From: Enoplolaimus lenunculus
Taxonomy: Eukaryota; Nematoda; Enoplea; Enoplida; Thoracostomopsidae
Direction of reading: 5' to 3'
NCBI GenBank assembly: GCA_030248215.1
Contig: JASANG010000248.1
Coordinates: forward strand, 186,001 to 250,000
Length of the DNA: 64,000 nt
In this document: positions 14,527 to 26,127 of the stretch, in pieces
Layout of the letters: each line of letters opens with the position of its first letter
Position numbering within the stretch: the stretch's first letter is position 1
Notes under the pieces: model-generated
The model's database searches: none
Told to the model about the DNA's origin: nothing
Seen by the model: only the letters and a program-made list of their open reading frames with translations
Program-made: the position numbers and the translations under genes

Positions 14527-17500
14527 TCAGTACGGTGACAAATTTCGATTTCTCAGTCCAAAATCACCAACTTGGGCACCAACCGCCACAGCGTCAGGTT
14601 CTTCGCGTTCTGCTAGTTGCGCTTGTTCAGCTGCGAGTTGTGCAAACAGTTTAGTTGATTCGCGAATTTCACGACGTGCAATTTTTGTGCAAAATTGCGT
14701 TGTAACAATGCAAATTACAATAACAACAATTAAAAACAGTGCCGCTTCTATGCGACGCGTACGAATTGTCGATCGGACATACAGATTGATCTGAAAACAA
14801 TAAAAAAATTTGGTCTTTAAATTTTAAAAGAATTGTACTTAAATTGAGAAAATATGAAACATTTCAGTCTGTCATTTTAAATAAATCTAGGAAATGTAAA
14901 AAATTTCAGTTTTCAATTTTAAAGCAATTTTACTTAAATTGTCTAGAATATATAAAAAATTTTAGTTTTAATAATTTTAAAATAATTTTATTTAAATTGA
15001 GAAAACAATAAAAAATTAAGTCTTTATTTATACAATAATTTTACTTAAATTGAGAAAACAATAAAAAAGGACTTTTTTCCTTTTAAAGTCAAAACACTTT
15101 TTCGTTGCTCGTTACTTTTTTGAAAAAATATTATTGTTTTAGAACTTAAAAAGACTTGGTTTGCGGCAGACCTATAATTTCTCACACTAAACGCTTTGCA
15201 CTGAACTGGTAAAACAAAAGCGAGACTCATTTAGAAAGTTTCGACCCTCTAATGAAATGTTTAAAAATTGTTAAACTTTATACTCAATATAAGCAAGAGT
15301 GGATGATCACTCTTTATAAGAAGAGTGTGCAACTGGATACATTCTGTGTATTAAAGAAAGTACCCGGCACGCGTTGCGTTTTTGGCCTACCCCCCTTGTT
15401 TTGGGGGGTCTGTATGCAGTTTTATATCGTAGTAATGCTAGGAGCGAATTGTACCCCCTCTTGTTTAAGGGGGGTTGGTGTACTGAAGCATACTGTTAAT
15501 CTCTTGCTTACCCCCCCCTGATTGAGTGGGGGGTTGAATAAAAATGCAACGCGTGCTGGTACATTCTTTAATACACAGAATGTACCCAGTTGCACACTCT
15601 TGTTATAAAGAGTGATCATCCATTCTTGATATGTGATAGCAATAGTCCATGATGACTTTACGGACAAGAGTATGCAACTAATGTGCGATCGTGCGGTACC
15701 AGACGTACCAGCACAAGTTGAATTTTTGCCCGACCCCCTTCAATCAGATGGGTAACAGTTGCTTCCACCGTTAAAAATAAGATGACGGCTGACCGTTGAC
15801 GGACGGCGCCCGACGCCAACAAAAGTACAGCGCAACTTTAACTGTTAATAGTTGCTACAGTTGAAAATACGGCTCCTATGCCTGATAGCGATGCTACACG
15901 TATACAAACACAAATTTCAACATCAGTTGAAAAGTGTCAAAAAAGTGAATTGAAACGTTCATATTGAAATATTGAATGAAATCCTTACAGTTTTCAACAG
16001 CCGACCATCTGAACTCCAACAGCTGTAAGTGCCGTTATCTCGCAGTTGAATCTGAACGAACACAAGTCGATAGTTTGCGTCGAGAAAAATGCGACCCGCA
16101 AATTGATCGCTGATCCGAAGGACGGAACGACTCAGCGGGATGCTGTTTTTGATCCAGTAAAACGCTGTCGTTCCAAAATCCGACCCTCCCGATTGTGTCC
16201 CACATGTCAGTATGAGATTAGTTTTGGTCTGAATGAAAAACACCGCAAGGAAATTAATCTCACAATGACAGCTGGGAAACATACAAGCAAGAGTGGATAA
16301 ACGACAAGAGTGTGCAACTCTTGAGGTTCCGCTGGGCACAAAATGTTCCACCGGGCGCTGCATTTTTGGCCGACCCCCCTTGTTTAGAGGGGGTCGCTAT
16401 CACATGAATACCTCAAAATTAAACTATAAGAGGAGAATGTGTGATGCCGCATACAAAAAGTGCCTTGGTTCGCACCGGTTGTACAACCCTTCTAAATAAA
16501 GGGGGGCATGGCAAAAACGCAACACGTGCCGGGTACATTCTTTTTTGCACAGAATGTGTCCAGTTGCGCACTCTTGTTAAACAGCGATTATCCACTCTTG
16601 ATACATGATGAAAAATCAGCTTTTCAGACTTAAGAATTATCTGTTGAATAATAAACGTCAAAAAATTATCTCGCACCAACGACGCTTGTTTGCAAAACAT
16701 CTCTTAAGCAAAAAAATTTCAGTTTACTATCTATAACCCCTTCTCACATTGAGTTGCCTATAGGCAACTCAGCGCACTGTATATACGTTAAATAATATAT
16801 CGCACCGTGTTTAAGAATTTGCAACACGTATACATAGTACTAAATCACCACAAGACGTGAGAGCCCCCTCGGGCTCGAGCGTCAAGCTCCTATAGCCGAG
16901 TGGTGATGGTATACGCCTCCCACTCCAGTCACTGCAGATAGAATCCTAGCGTAAAAGTAGGTCTCAGGGGAAATAGAAAATATTCATGTGAGAAAGGGTT
17001 AATTATGATTATATTCTTCCCTGATGAAATCCTGGCTATGGATCTGGCTTAAAAACCGTTTAAGTTTGAGACATGGGATGGCAGACGTGCATGTCTCATT
17101 TTAGCCCATCTCACTAGGAGAGTTTATGGGAAATAGGCTTAGTGTTCGGCTTACGATTAGTCCTTACAAATAGGCTTGCAATTAAACTTAGACTTGGCTC
17201 TGTGTCACACCTCTGAACATTGGCTATAAACAGGGGCGTACAGAAACGGTGGGGTGGATGAAATACATCCCCTTTTTAAATTTCTGGAGAGACAAGAAAC
17301 AACATTTCACAGACTTAAGAATAACTTGCGCTTTAAGTTTTAAAGGTTATAATTTTTGATGTTCATGAACCCATCTGCTCCGAGAGATAAAGGTGCTCGG
17401 TGACATGTGAAATACAAAGGTCAGTGGCTGCACTGTAAATTTCAGTGAGTTGATTTTAACTCAGAATGAGTTGAATCACTCAGTCTGAGTTAGGACTATC

Positions 17501-20500
17501 AGAACCCAGCATTTTGAGTAGATTCAATTAGTTTTGAGTTAATTAATCTCTCACTCAGAGTGAACTCAACTCAGAGTGAGAATCAACTCAACTCAGAGTA
17601 GGTCCATGTTCACTGATATTAATTCAGAAATAACCAACTCGCTGGCTGAATTGATTAATCAACTCATTGGAATTTACAGTGTGTGGGTACCGTGGGTGAT
17701 GTTAATAGCCGAAAGCTTTTCCCCACCCCCCGAACAACAGATACAGATATGGTGGGAATGACTGCAAAAACTGAAGTATTTTGAACCCGAAATCGTCGAG
17801 AACTTTGCCCCGCACATTTGTTAATTGGTTTTCGTTGATGTGGCACCAACCAAATCTGAAGGGTCACGACTTTCCAGCGCCACCGCCCCCCATGGCAGCA
17901 CCCATGTCCCGAACTGAAATCCTAGCTACACCATTGGCTATTGAATAAATGACAAAAAATTACGTCAGTGACAAATTTTGATTCACGTTCAACTGGCCTG
18001 GATGCAGTCAATTGAGATTCAATGTCTTCCACCGAAAAAGTTGAAGTTGAACCAGCAATCGTTGTCAGCGTTCGCGATAACTTTGGACACGGATTGTAGC
18101 ATTTCTAAATTTAAAAATTAACCATTTCATTTAAATATTAATGTTCAGGTTTATGCGTCGTTCACAATAATTTTATCAACAGTGCCACAAAAATAAACTA
18201 TTACAATAATTTGGTAAAGTCGCGTAGTAGTTCTATATAAATAGTGTCGTATTTCCGTTCATCGTTAACAGTTCGTGCAGCTTGAAAACACATTGTGTTT
18301 AATTTTAAAAAAGCCAAAATGCAAAAGCCTGAGCCTAAACCTAAGCGTAAATCAATGATCACTGTGAATTCCAGTGAGTTGATTTTAACTCAGAATGAGT
18401 CGAATCAGTCAGTCTGAGTTTAGAACTATCAGAACTCAGAAATCTGAGTTGATTCAACTCATTCTGATGTAATTAATTAACTATCGCGGAATCAACTCAA
18501 CATAAAATGAGAGTCAATTGAATTCAGAATGAGTTAAAGCTTACTGTTATTAACTCAGAAAAAATAACTTTACGTCTGAATTGATTAACTCATTGGATTT
18601 ACAGTGTTTACACCCTGAACGAAAACGGATACAACCTACGATTTTGTTCTGGTTATACACAGTGTCAGTATCCGGTTCCTGTAACTTTTCATTTCCATCT
18701 TAATTTTTTCCCAAAATTCTAAAATACAAATGGACAACGAATGCATATTTGGACAAATGTTTAGCACAGTGCCGGTACAGTAGTATATATAAAAACATAT
18801 ACGTAAGCCTAAACGAAAGCCTTAGCCTAAGCCTAAGTGCATAAATTACTTAATACGTAAGCCTAAGCCTAAGCATAAGCTTAAACAAAAACTAATCGAA
18901 AGCTTTAAAGTTTACACTATTGCAGTCCCACAGAAACAGGTTCCGCCGCTGATGTTTACATGAGCCAAAGTTTGCTACACTGTAAATTGCATAGAGTTAA
19001 TTTGAACTCAAAATGAGCTGAATCACTCAGTCTGAGTTAGGATTAATATCAGAACTCGCAATTCTGAGTTGATTGAACTTTTATTCTGATTTAATTAATC
19101 ATCTCACCCGGAGTTAACTCAGCTCACAGTGAGAAGCAAGCGAAACTCAGAGTGTGTTAAAGTTACTGTTATTCACTAAGAAATAACTAACTTTCCGTCG
19201 AAGTTGATTAATTAACTCATTGGAATTTACAGTGTTTTACTGAGTTTTAAAATACCTTGGTAAATTGAACAACTTGCGGTTCATTTATCACCAGATTGCT
19301 GAGTTCTGACGGAATCATCGTAGACAAACACGGTATTCGTCTAAAATATGGACAAAAGCTGAACCGTATTTCGGTTACCTTATACCTGACCACTGACCTC
19401 GCTTATTCGTTGCCATCAAATACATTTCTGGTCTTTAAAACAAATACAAATAGTTGTTTACAATCACGATACCTAATATTTTAGCTAAAGAAAGTTAAGC
19501 CATAAAGTTATCGCGAACGGGCCCGTAGCCAAGGAAGGGCGGAGGGGTTCAGCCCCCTGAAAAAATTATATCCCCCCTTACATATTTTTCAACTTGTTTG
19601 TAACTCATTGGAAACCTTTGAATGCCCCTCCTGGAAAATTTTTTAGCCCCCTTAGCAAGGTGAGCTATCTACGGACCTGATCGCGAGGCTGGCTCAGGTT
19701 ACGTTTTGGGCCGCTCCGTTTTCCGATAGGTCTGCATAAGAGTAGGTTTAGATTTCGGAGAATAATTTTTCATTTTTTTGCATAGACTTAGGTTTAGGTT
19801 TGTCCTTTTTTTCAAGGCCTCGGTTTAAGCTTAAGAATACGTTTAATCTACAGTTAATGCCCTGAAAGCAAACATAGGCCGCAAAAAGCTTTAGCTTCCA
19901 ACCATTCTTGTGTGTTCCGAATAAACGATTTACCCGTAAAGCGAGAATACGTAATACAGCCGGTAGTCAACTTGGTCAACCCAAGACTGGCCAGTTTCAG
20001 AGTGACCACTAACAGGAACAAAATGACATCTTGCAACTCGGGTAGTTTCACCACCGGACGATCCACATTTGTTACATTCGGTCCATACCAGTTCGTCCCA
20101 AATCCAGCGGAGTTTGACGCCAAACTAAAAATACTTAAAGTCCACGGTTTGGCTGGATTGAAGAGATATGACTTAAGTATGTGAATTACTGGGTTTGGCA
20201 GTGCGTTTTTCGTGAAATAGTGCCGTAGGTTGAAATTTGATATCAGTCATATGAATATTGACTAATATGAAACTGATACCAATAACAAAAATTTCAAATA
20301 TAGACTTAGGGCGAAAGTATAGAACAGGGTCGGAACGTTTTCTCTGCGCAACTCCTATAGAGTAAGTTCAAGCTTTAGACTATTTTTTCGCTTAGGCTTA
20401 GGCTTAGGAATATGCTTATATTACTGTTCCGACTCTGTTCTATGCATGGGTTGGGTTTTACGCACAAGGTTGAGTTACACTTGAATTTACGCTTAAGCTT

Positions 20501-23114
20501 CGAATACCAAACGATATAATATTTTTCCAAGCTTTGCCCAAAGTTAAGAACCACGCCGGGAATCGAACTTAGGCCGTCTGGCACTTGAGTCAAGCATGCT
20601 ACAACTACATCACTCGGTCAATTGCAACAACTTCATATTTCGGTATATGAGCACACGTATGGCAATCTATGGTTTACATACAACGACCGTGCACATATAC
20701 CAACACGGCTTATATAAGACATTTTTTACCTTTTGTAATATTTCATTATCATTGTACGCTGAATAATGTTTGGTTAAATATTTGGCTTCAAGTTGAACGT
20801 CACTCGCCCCAGTTGCATCATGACTATCAACTTGTATCACGTGTGACTCTAATGATGTGACAATGTTGACAAAGTAACCAGACAACAATTCTGGTTCACC
20901 AGTGCTCGACTGGTTATAGCAGTAGAAATGACCAGATTCTTCAATGCTCATCTGGTTTATTGTTAAAGATCCATCGCTTTCTACATAGAACGTTGCGTAT
21001 GGATCTAAAATTAACTAGTAATCCGTAGTTGAACAGATGTGCAAATCTATTAAAATACACGGTGGACCCCGAGATCCACCATCCGCAGAGGGTCATACGC
21101 GTCGCAAATTGATATCTCCTTAAGCCAATATACAGATTACATTCATGTGAAAATATATTCATAAAGCAAACAGGCTTTGCGTTATAGAATAACTACACAA
21201 AAAAGTAAACAACAATCTTCTATCTTGAGAATTTTTCACTTAGAAGTATACATAGGAAAAGTTTTTATATGGCCATTATGGATATATAAATCTGCTGGAA
21301 CTCTGCCGAAAATACGTATGTGTGGTGTTCCAGCTTTAATATATAGATATAATCGCTTTTTATGGACACTTCCACCACATTTAAACTGGAGGATTACGGT
21401 ACCGATATACATTTTATATTGTCTTCTGGCGTCGTCGCGTCGTGGTACGTCGCCGTCCACCCTTAGGTTTAGGCAAAGATATAAACTTAATCTCATTCAT
21501 AGGTATGTTTTTATTAAGCCCTATTCAGACGTGCAAGTTTTTGCTGCGAGAACTTGCAGCTACAACGTGCGCTTGCAAGTTTTATCCAAAATCAAGTTCG
21601 AAAACTTGCATCTGAAGATAATTCATTCAAAATCATAGCTAGGAATTTAGTTCACATGTCTGAATAATCATGCAAGTTCACTGAATTTATTGCAGCCTCT
21701 TTATCATTGGCTGATGAAAAAATGCAAGTTCTGCGTGCAATTTGCAGCTGCATGTTTCTCGCAGCAAAAACTTGCGCGTGTGAATACGGGTTTAACCGTA
21801 ATCGTATACCAAAGTCAACGCGTTAATGTAAGCAAGTGTTCATGAGTAGAAAAAGCAAAGGATTTGTTAGTGACCGAGATGAGATTAACAATTGAAACAT
21901 AATAAATTTAGTGTAAGAAAACTAAAACTGTAACTTGGTTTACCATCATCATTAGATTCAACTGAATCTTGCAATAGAATATTCGACTCAAAGCTTCCAG
22001 CTTTTTGTCGAAATTTCCATTGAACATCACGTTGAATTCGAACGCGGCTTTGAAGTGGATGAACACAGTGAATGCACGGTAGTGTGACGGCATGTCCAGA
22101 TTGCACAACGACTGCAGTATCTGCAATTATATAAATTGTAAAAAAAATTAGTCTAAAGCTTAAGCTTACTCGGCCCGCCCTTCACCTATACATTGGGCAA
22201 CATTAATTTAAAGAAGTACATTTAATATTTGTTTAAGTATAGTTTTAAACTGAATTTGCAAGCGGCGGATCAGAGAACGCGAATTAACGGCAAAGATCAA
22301 AAGTAATCTGCCGACTGAATGATTTGTCTTCATAGAACATCGCTTTGTAAATTTCAATGAGTTAATTAATCAACTCGGACGGAAAGTTAATTATTCCTGC
22401 GTTAATAACAATATACTTTAACTTACTCTGAGTTGAGTGATTTTTCACTCTGAGATGAGTTTATTCCGGGAGAGTTGACTAATTATATAAATCAGCATGA
22501 ATTGAATCAACTCAGAATTATGAGTTCTGATAGTTCTAACTCAGACTGATCGATTCAACTCATTCTGAGTTAAAATCAACTCACTGGAAATTACAGTGCA
22601 CGGTCATACGACCATTTCAATCTAAATGCTATCTGTTTGCTTTCTGTAATTCAAGAAATTTTGCACGCAACAGTCATTAACATAAATTTAAAAAAGTGGG
22701 CATGTATACATCTACACTGTAAATTCCAGTGAATAATTTTAACTCAGAATGAGCCACTCAGAGCGCTTTAGGCTTTAGGCAAAGTCTCAGACCAACGCTT
22801 AACGCTCAGACTAAGGCGCTCATGATCCTTTGCGCAACAGTGTACAATTTTACCCTCACAGGGTTAGGCTTACACCGTCGGGGTTAGGATTAGGTTCCGA
22901 GTTAAAAAAACCTAAGCCTATGCCTTGCAGACAAGGGCCGAGCCCGTAAGAAAGAGTACCTGGACAACTTACACCGTAGTTGTGAGCCACCAAATTCCGT
23001 TAATCGTTGCTCCTGTTTAAGTAAACACCAATGATAAGCTTCAACCTCTGGATGCAAGCTACTTCCTTCCGCGTACCAGCATAGGCTAACCACGAAAACT
23101 GCTAATACAAACAT
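14527..23114 (-). CDS. FAM187-like single-pass membrane protein with Ig-like domains
   Basis: Seven minus-strand exons join in frame to 470 residues: 23114-22973, 22120-21944, 21004-20730, 20124-19951, 18104-17964, 16228-15989 and 14790-14527. The N-terminus MFVLAVFVVSLCWYAEG is a signal peptide. A first Ig-like region spans exons 2-3 (VTLPCIHC, VQWKF, SLTINQMSIEESGHFYCY). Exon 4 carries LRWIWDELVWTECNKCGS then TTRVARC, a W..C..CG..R...C segment, and exon 5 opens CYNPCPKL; that order is what I know from FAM187 proteins. A second Ig domain follows (NLILTCG, FYWIKN, LVFVQIQLRDNGTYSCW). The last exon has a membrane helix ALFLIVVIVICIVTTQF and an Ala/Glu-rich cytoplasmic tail. The exon 4 donor (GTATTC) is chosen for frame and is the weakest join. 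Molecular role unknown; the family name is my recognition, not a search. Confidence 0.8.
15294..15630. mobile_element. TIR element with CAAGAGTGGATGATC ends
   Basis: About 110 bp at each end form inverted repeats (CAAGAGTGGATGATCACTCT, GTGTGCAACTGG, ACATTCTGTGTATTAAAGAA, GCACGCGTTGC) around runs of CCCCCC/GGGGGG. A second copy is at 16287-16601. Both lie in introns of the Ig membrane protein gene. Confidence 0.8.
15780..15836. repeat. CGGCGCC-MITE fragment
   Basis: One end only: GGACGGCGCCCGACGCCAAC followed by AAAAGTACAGCGCAAC. Confidence 0.5.
16287..16601. mobile_element. TIR element with CAAGAGTGGAT ends, second copy
   Basis: Same ends as 15294-15630, more diverged in the middle. It starts 58 bp upstream (in gene sense) of the second-Ig exon. 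Confidence 0.75.
16734..17002 (+). mobile_element. TTAA-tRNA element
   Basis: Defines the family: about 270 bp with ends TTAACCCCTTCTCACAT and ATGTGAGAAAGGGTTAA, a short hairpin GAGTTGCC..GGCAACTC near the left end, then a tRNA-like core: TAGCTCAGTGG (pol III A box) and, about 30 bp on, GAGTTCGAATCC (B box). TTAA edges with CCC/GGG ends are typical of the piggyBac superfamily. In this copy the A box reads TAGCCGAGTGG and the B box is altered. It lies in an intron of the Ig protein gene. Confidence 0.75.
17431..17683. mobile_element. TGAG-MITE copy
   Basis: Defines the family: about 250 bp, ends CACTGTAAATTTCAGTGAGT and the mirrored ...GAATTTACAGTG, with interior AACTCAGAATGAGTT and CAGTCTGAGTTAGG blocks and TA at both edges. 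No coding capacity. Confidence 0.85.
18360..18607. mobile_element. TGAG-MITE copy
   Basis: Ends TCACTGTGAATTCCAGTG and GGATTTACAGTGT; the full inner pattern is present. In the intron between exons 4 and 5 of the Ig membrane protein gene. Confidence 0.8.
18770..18967. mobile_element. TTAGGC-A element, left end worn
   Basis: Has CCTAAG hexamers and the GTTCCGCCGCTGATGTTTAC then ATGAGCC end; the other end is degraded. Confidence 0.6.
18976..19236. mobile_element. TGAG-MITE copy
   Basis: Ends TACACTGTAAATTGC and GGAATTTACAGTGT. Only about 10 bp from the preceding TTAGGC element. Confidence 0.8.
19518..19679. mobile_element. hAT-like element with CAGGTCCGTAGCC ends
   Basis: Inverted ends C(A/G)GG(T/C)CCGTAGCC and TACGGACCTG, flanked by ATCGCGAA (19510-19517) and ATCGCGAG (19680-19687), an 8-bp target duplication with one change. 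The interior is CCCCCT/AGGGGG-rich. A second copy in the other orientation is at 45608-45769. Confidence 0.75.
19710..19880. repeat. TTAGGC-B remnant
   Basis: GGTTTAGATTTCGG, TTAGGTTTAGG and AATACGTTTAATCTACAG follow the family B order, but both ends are worn. Confidence 0.5.
20311..20450. mobile_element. TTAGGC-A element
   Basis: Ends AGTATAGAACAGGGTCGG and GACTCTGTTCTATGCATGGG; a small TTAGGC interior. In the intron between exons 3 and 4 of the Ig membrane protein gene. Confidence 0.7.
21513..21795. mobile_element. TIR element with TTAAGCCCTATTC ends
   Basis: Inverted ends TTAAGCCCTATTCAGACGTG and GTGAATACGGGTTTAA with inner AACTTGCAGCTAC arms. TTAA at both edges suggests a piggyBac-type target. 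Mate of 10541-10841. Confidence 0.7.
22342..22599. mobile_element. TGAG-MITE copy
   Basis: Ends TTTGTAAATTTCAATGAG and GGAAATTACAGTG, inner pattern present. A 5' fragment of the same family lies at about 22714-22780. Confidence 0.75.
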
Positions 23115-23120
23115 TTCGAT

Positions 23121-23290
23121 AAACTGCAAAAAATAGGGAGTCAAATTGATTCTGTTCGAAATAGGCTTTTCTGGACTACACAAACTGAGTCAAATTCGAC
23201 TCCACCAGAATCAAATTTGACTCACTGAGGTGTAGTCCAATAAAGTCTATTTCGGAGAGAGTCAATTTGACTCACCATTTTTGCAGTATA
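23121..23290. mobile_element. GTC-MITE abutting the start of the Ig membrane protein gene
   Basis: On the minus strand its last bases read CTATTTTTTGCAG, and the gene's start codon follows 9 bases later. The terminus therefore forms a perfect pyrimidine-tract plus CAG acceptor just upstream of ATG. Confidence 0.8.
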
Positions 23291-23448
23291 GTTGAAATAA
23301 AAAAACTTGGCAAAATTTTTTAATATAATTATTTACCAAATTAATATTCTTGAAAGGAAATTGTTAAAGTTAAGTATATACGCCAGATTTGTTTTAAATA
23401 AAATAAAAGAAAAACTGTATCAAAAACAAAGACAATACGCCTATAACC

Positions 23449-23623
23449 ACACTGCAAAAATCGTGAGTCAAACAAACTGCCTCAAATTCGACTCCACCAG
23501 AGTCAAACTTTCGACTCACTGAGTCAAATTTAACTCTGGCGGAGTCCAATTTGACTCAGTTTGCGTAGTCCGTAGAGTCTATTTCGAAAACAGTCAATTT
23601 GACTCACCATTTTTTGCAGCGTA
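23449..23623. mobile_element. GTC-MITE copy
   Basis: Ends CACACTGCAAAAATCGTGAG and CCATTTTTTGCAGCGTAG; inverted arms present. Confidence 0.8.
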
Positions 23624-24042
23624 GTTTTAACTAAAATAAAAGAAAAAGTGCATCAAACCAGATACAATGCGCCTATAATCAATGTGCAAACGGATAGTAA
23701 AAAATAACGGAAACGGATATCTGGTTACACCCCTGCTATAACGCATTTAGTTTTTTCCCGTGCGGTTCCGCCGGAACAAGAATGACGCACACTTAAACGC
23801 CGTATTTTCCTTGTTCCAATTTTAGTCTGAAACTTCTGTCTTACTGAGACTCTTTGTGAATTTGTTACGGTTGTTAAAATACTGTAAATACCGTTCTCGT
23901 ACCATTTCTACGCAAATTTGGTTTTTGATTTTTAAAAAATAGGGTTCGAAAAATTCTGTGTCCTAAAGTTTGTATTTAAACCCAAATGAGCCATTTAATT
24001 GGTCAATGAAAGAGCAGTCAAAACATAGAATTTCTTGTTAAT
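23624..24042. other. Intergenic stretch
   Basis: No gene. GGAAACGGATATCTGGTTAC then ACCCCT near 23705 is an end of the CAGGGTG hAT-like family. Confidence 0.4.
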
Positions 24043-24270
24043 ATATACATACATACATACATACATATATAGATATATTTATATATGTATAATTATATAT
24101 ATTTATATTTATATATTTATATATGCATAAATATATATATTTATATTTATATATGTATGTATATATATTTATATTTATATATGTATAAATATATACATAT
24201 ATTTATATTTATATATGTATGTATATATATTTATATTTATATATGTATAAATATATACATATATATTTCA
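24043..24270. repeat. AT-rich microsatellite (TATATTTATA type)
   Basis: Near-pure runs of ATACATAC then TATATATTTATATTTATATA variants. The open frame across it (68 codons of Tyr/Ile/Met) is a low-complexity artefact. Confidence 0.9.
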
Positions 24271-24656
24271 TACCTGCTGGATCTGTCATAGATTTGAGGT
24301 CGAGTTTCGACTTTTTAGTTGTCACATTCCTAGTTTGATACGGTTTTACTTGACTGGTTCGAAAGTTTTCGGCTGGCTGAATATGGCTTTAAACTTTAAA
24401 TATCAACTTGAAGCTTACTTTTTCAATGGTTCACACCGCCGTACTTCAGTGTGATGTTTAAAGTTTGGGCGAAACGCTTGTAAATCAGATGCTTTTTTGA
24501 ATGTACCTACACTAAAGCTGTGTTCGCAAAACAAATCGTCAGACGGGAGCCAATGATGCCGTGTCATACCTTCTTCAAAATATGTTTTTCAAAGTCATTT
24601 ATTTTTATAACTAAATGCTAGCTTGGGCAATTTTTGATTTAGATGCAAAACCGTAT
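24271..24656. other. Intergenic stretch
   Basis: Nothing recognised. Confidence 0.4.
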
Positions 24657-25510
24657 AGGGTTGCGCTGTACTTGACGTCCGGTGCCGTCTGGCGTCGTCC
24701 GTCGCCGTGCATCATCCGTACGGCGCCGTCCGTCACTGTCCGTCATCCGTACGGCGCCGTCCGTCACTGTCCGTCATCTGTACGGCGCCGTCCGTCACAG
24801 TCCGTCACCCGTACGGCGCCGTCCGTCACTGTCCGTCATCTGTACGGCGCCGTCCGTCACAGTCCGTCACCCGTACGGCGCCGTCTGTCGCTCGTACGGC
24901 GCCGTCCGTCACCGTGCATCATCCGTACGGCGCCGTCCGTCACTGTCCGTCATCTGTACGGCGCCGTCCGTCACTGTCCGTCATCGGTACGGCGCCGTCC
25001 GTCACAGTCCGGCGGCAGTACGGCGCCGTCCGTCTCGCGTACGGCGCCGTCCGTCACTGTCCGTCATCTGTACGGCGCCGTCCGTCACAGTCCGTCACCC
25101 GTACGGCGCCGTATGTCGCTCGTACGGCGCCGTCCGTCACCGTGCATCATCCGTACGGCGCCGTCCGTCACTGTCCGTCATCTGTACGGCGCCGTCCGTC
25201 ACTGTCCGTCATCCGTACGGCGCCGTCCGTCACTGTCCGTCATCTGTACGGCGCCGTCCGTCACAGTCCGTCACCCGTACGGCGCCGTCTGTCGCTCGTA
25301 CGGCGCCGTCCGTCACCGTGCATCATCCGTACGGCGCCGTTCGTCACCGCTCGTACCATGCGTTATCGTACGTGAGTTATTTTCGTGCGATACCGCACTG
25401 TGACCAACGACGCCGTACGGCGGCGGACAACGCCGCACGGGTGACGCACGGTGACGACGGCACCACAGGGTGACGAACATCGCCGGATGTCAACAAAGTA
25501 AAGCGCAATC
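24657..25510. mobile_element. CGGCGCC-MITE with an internal 31-bp minisatellite
   Basis: The ends GGTTGCGCTGTACTTGACGT and the mirrored CGCCGGATGTCAAC..AAAGTAAAGCGCAATCC form one CGGCGCC-MITE. Between about 24700 and 25340 the 31-bp unit (core GTACGGCGCCGTCCGTCACT) repeats roughly 20 times. Because 31 is not a multiple of 3 and the unit lacks stops, all three plus frames stay open for over 220 codons; these are not genes. Confidence 0.9.
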
Positions 25511-25815
25511 CATATACAAAAGTAATTGACAATAGAAATCTGCAACCGAAAATCCCAATTATAAGCCCGCATCGGCTAGGAGATACAAGCTTATTAACAG
25601 CTCAAATAGTAACTGTAACTGATATACAGTATTTGTGAAGAATTTTCACTTTTAACTTGAATTTCAACGTAGATTTGTAACAAATACCAGAACCATCGCA
25701 TAAAACAGCAGGGTTACTACAACGTTTGTTGCATGAAAATCATTTGTCCGACCGGTTTAATGCTTTATGGTAGTTTTCTGGCCCCAAACCCGACAAGTCG
25801 TCCCATTCAGGAAAA

Positions 25816-25996
25816 CAGTGGCGGATCCAGGATCTCAAAAGGGGGGGGCCAAAATTTCACAGGTAATAAACGTATTTTTGACCCATACTGTAGTGACCGA
25901 AATAAAAGCCGGTCCCCATTTTGAGTCCCAATATAATTTTTGTCGAGATGCTGTTGGGGGCACGGCCGGGGTGGCCCCCCCGTGGATCCGCCATTG
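25816..25996. mobile_element. hAT-like element with CAGTGGCGGATCC ends
   Basis: Inverted ends CAGTGGCGGATCCAGGATCT and GTGGATCCGCCATTG, with G/C homopolymer runs inside. An exact 8-bp target duplication CAGGAAAA lies at 25808-25815 and 25997-26004. It is 131 bp upstream of the channel gene start. Confidence 0.9.
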
Positions 25997-26127
25997 CAGG
26001 AAAAGTACTATATTGTTCAAATCATAAATATATTGCTATTAATATCTAAAGCTATCAACTAAAATAGTGAACTGGTGACAGATGCTATACACATTTTGAA
26101 AACAGCAAGTTTCGAAGATTCTAAACA

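Noticed and set aside
16734-17002. A functional tRNA gene
   Set aside because: A and B boxes are present in the family, but the T arm and acceptor stem do not pair well and the unit repeats with TTAA ends.
24615-25473. Three overlapping plus-strand ORFs of 222-263 codons
   Set aside because: They read through a 31-bp GC-rich tandem repeat that has no stop in any frame; the proteins are Arg/Ser/Val repeats.
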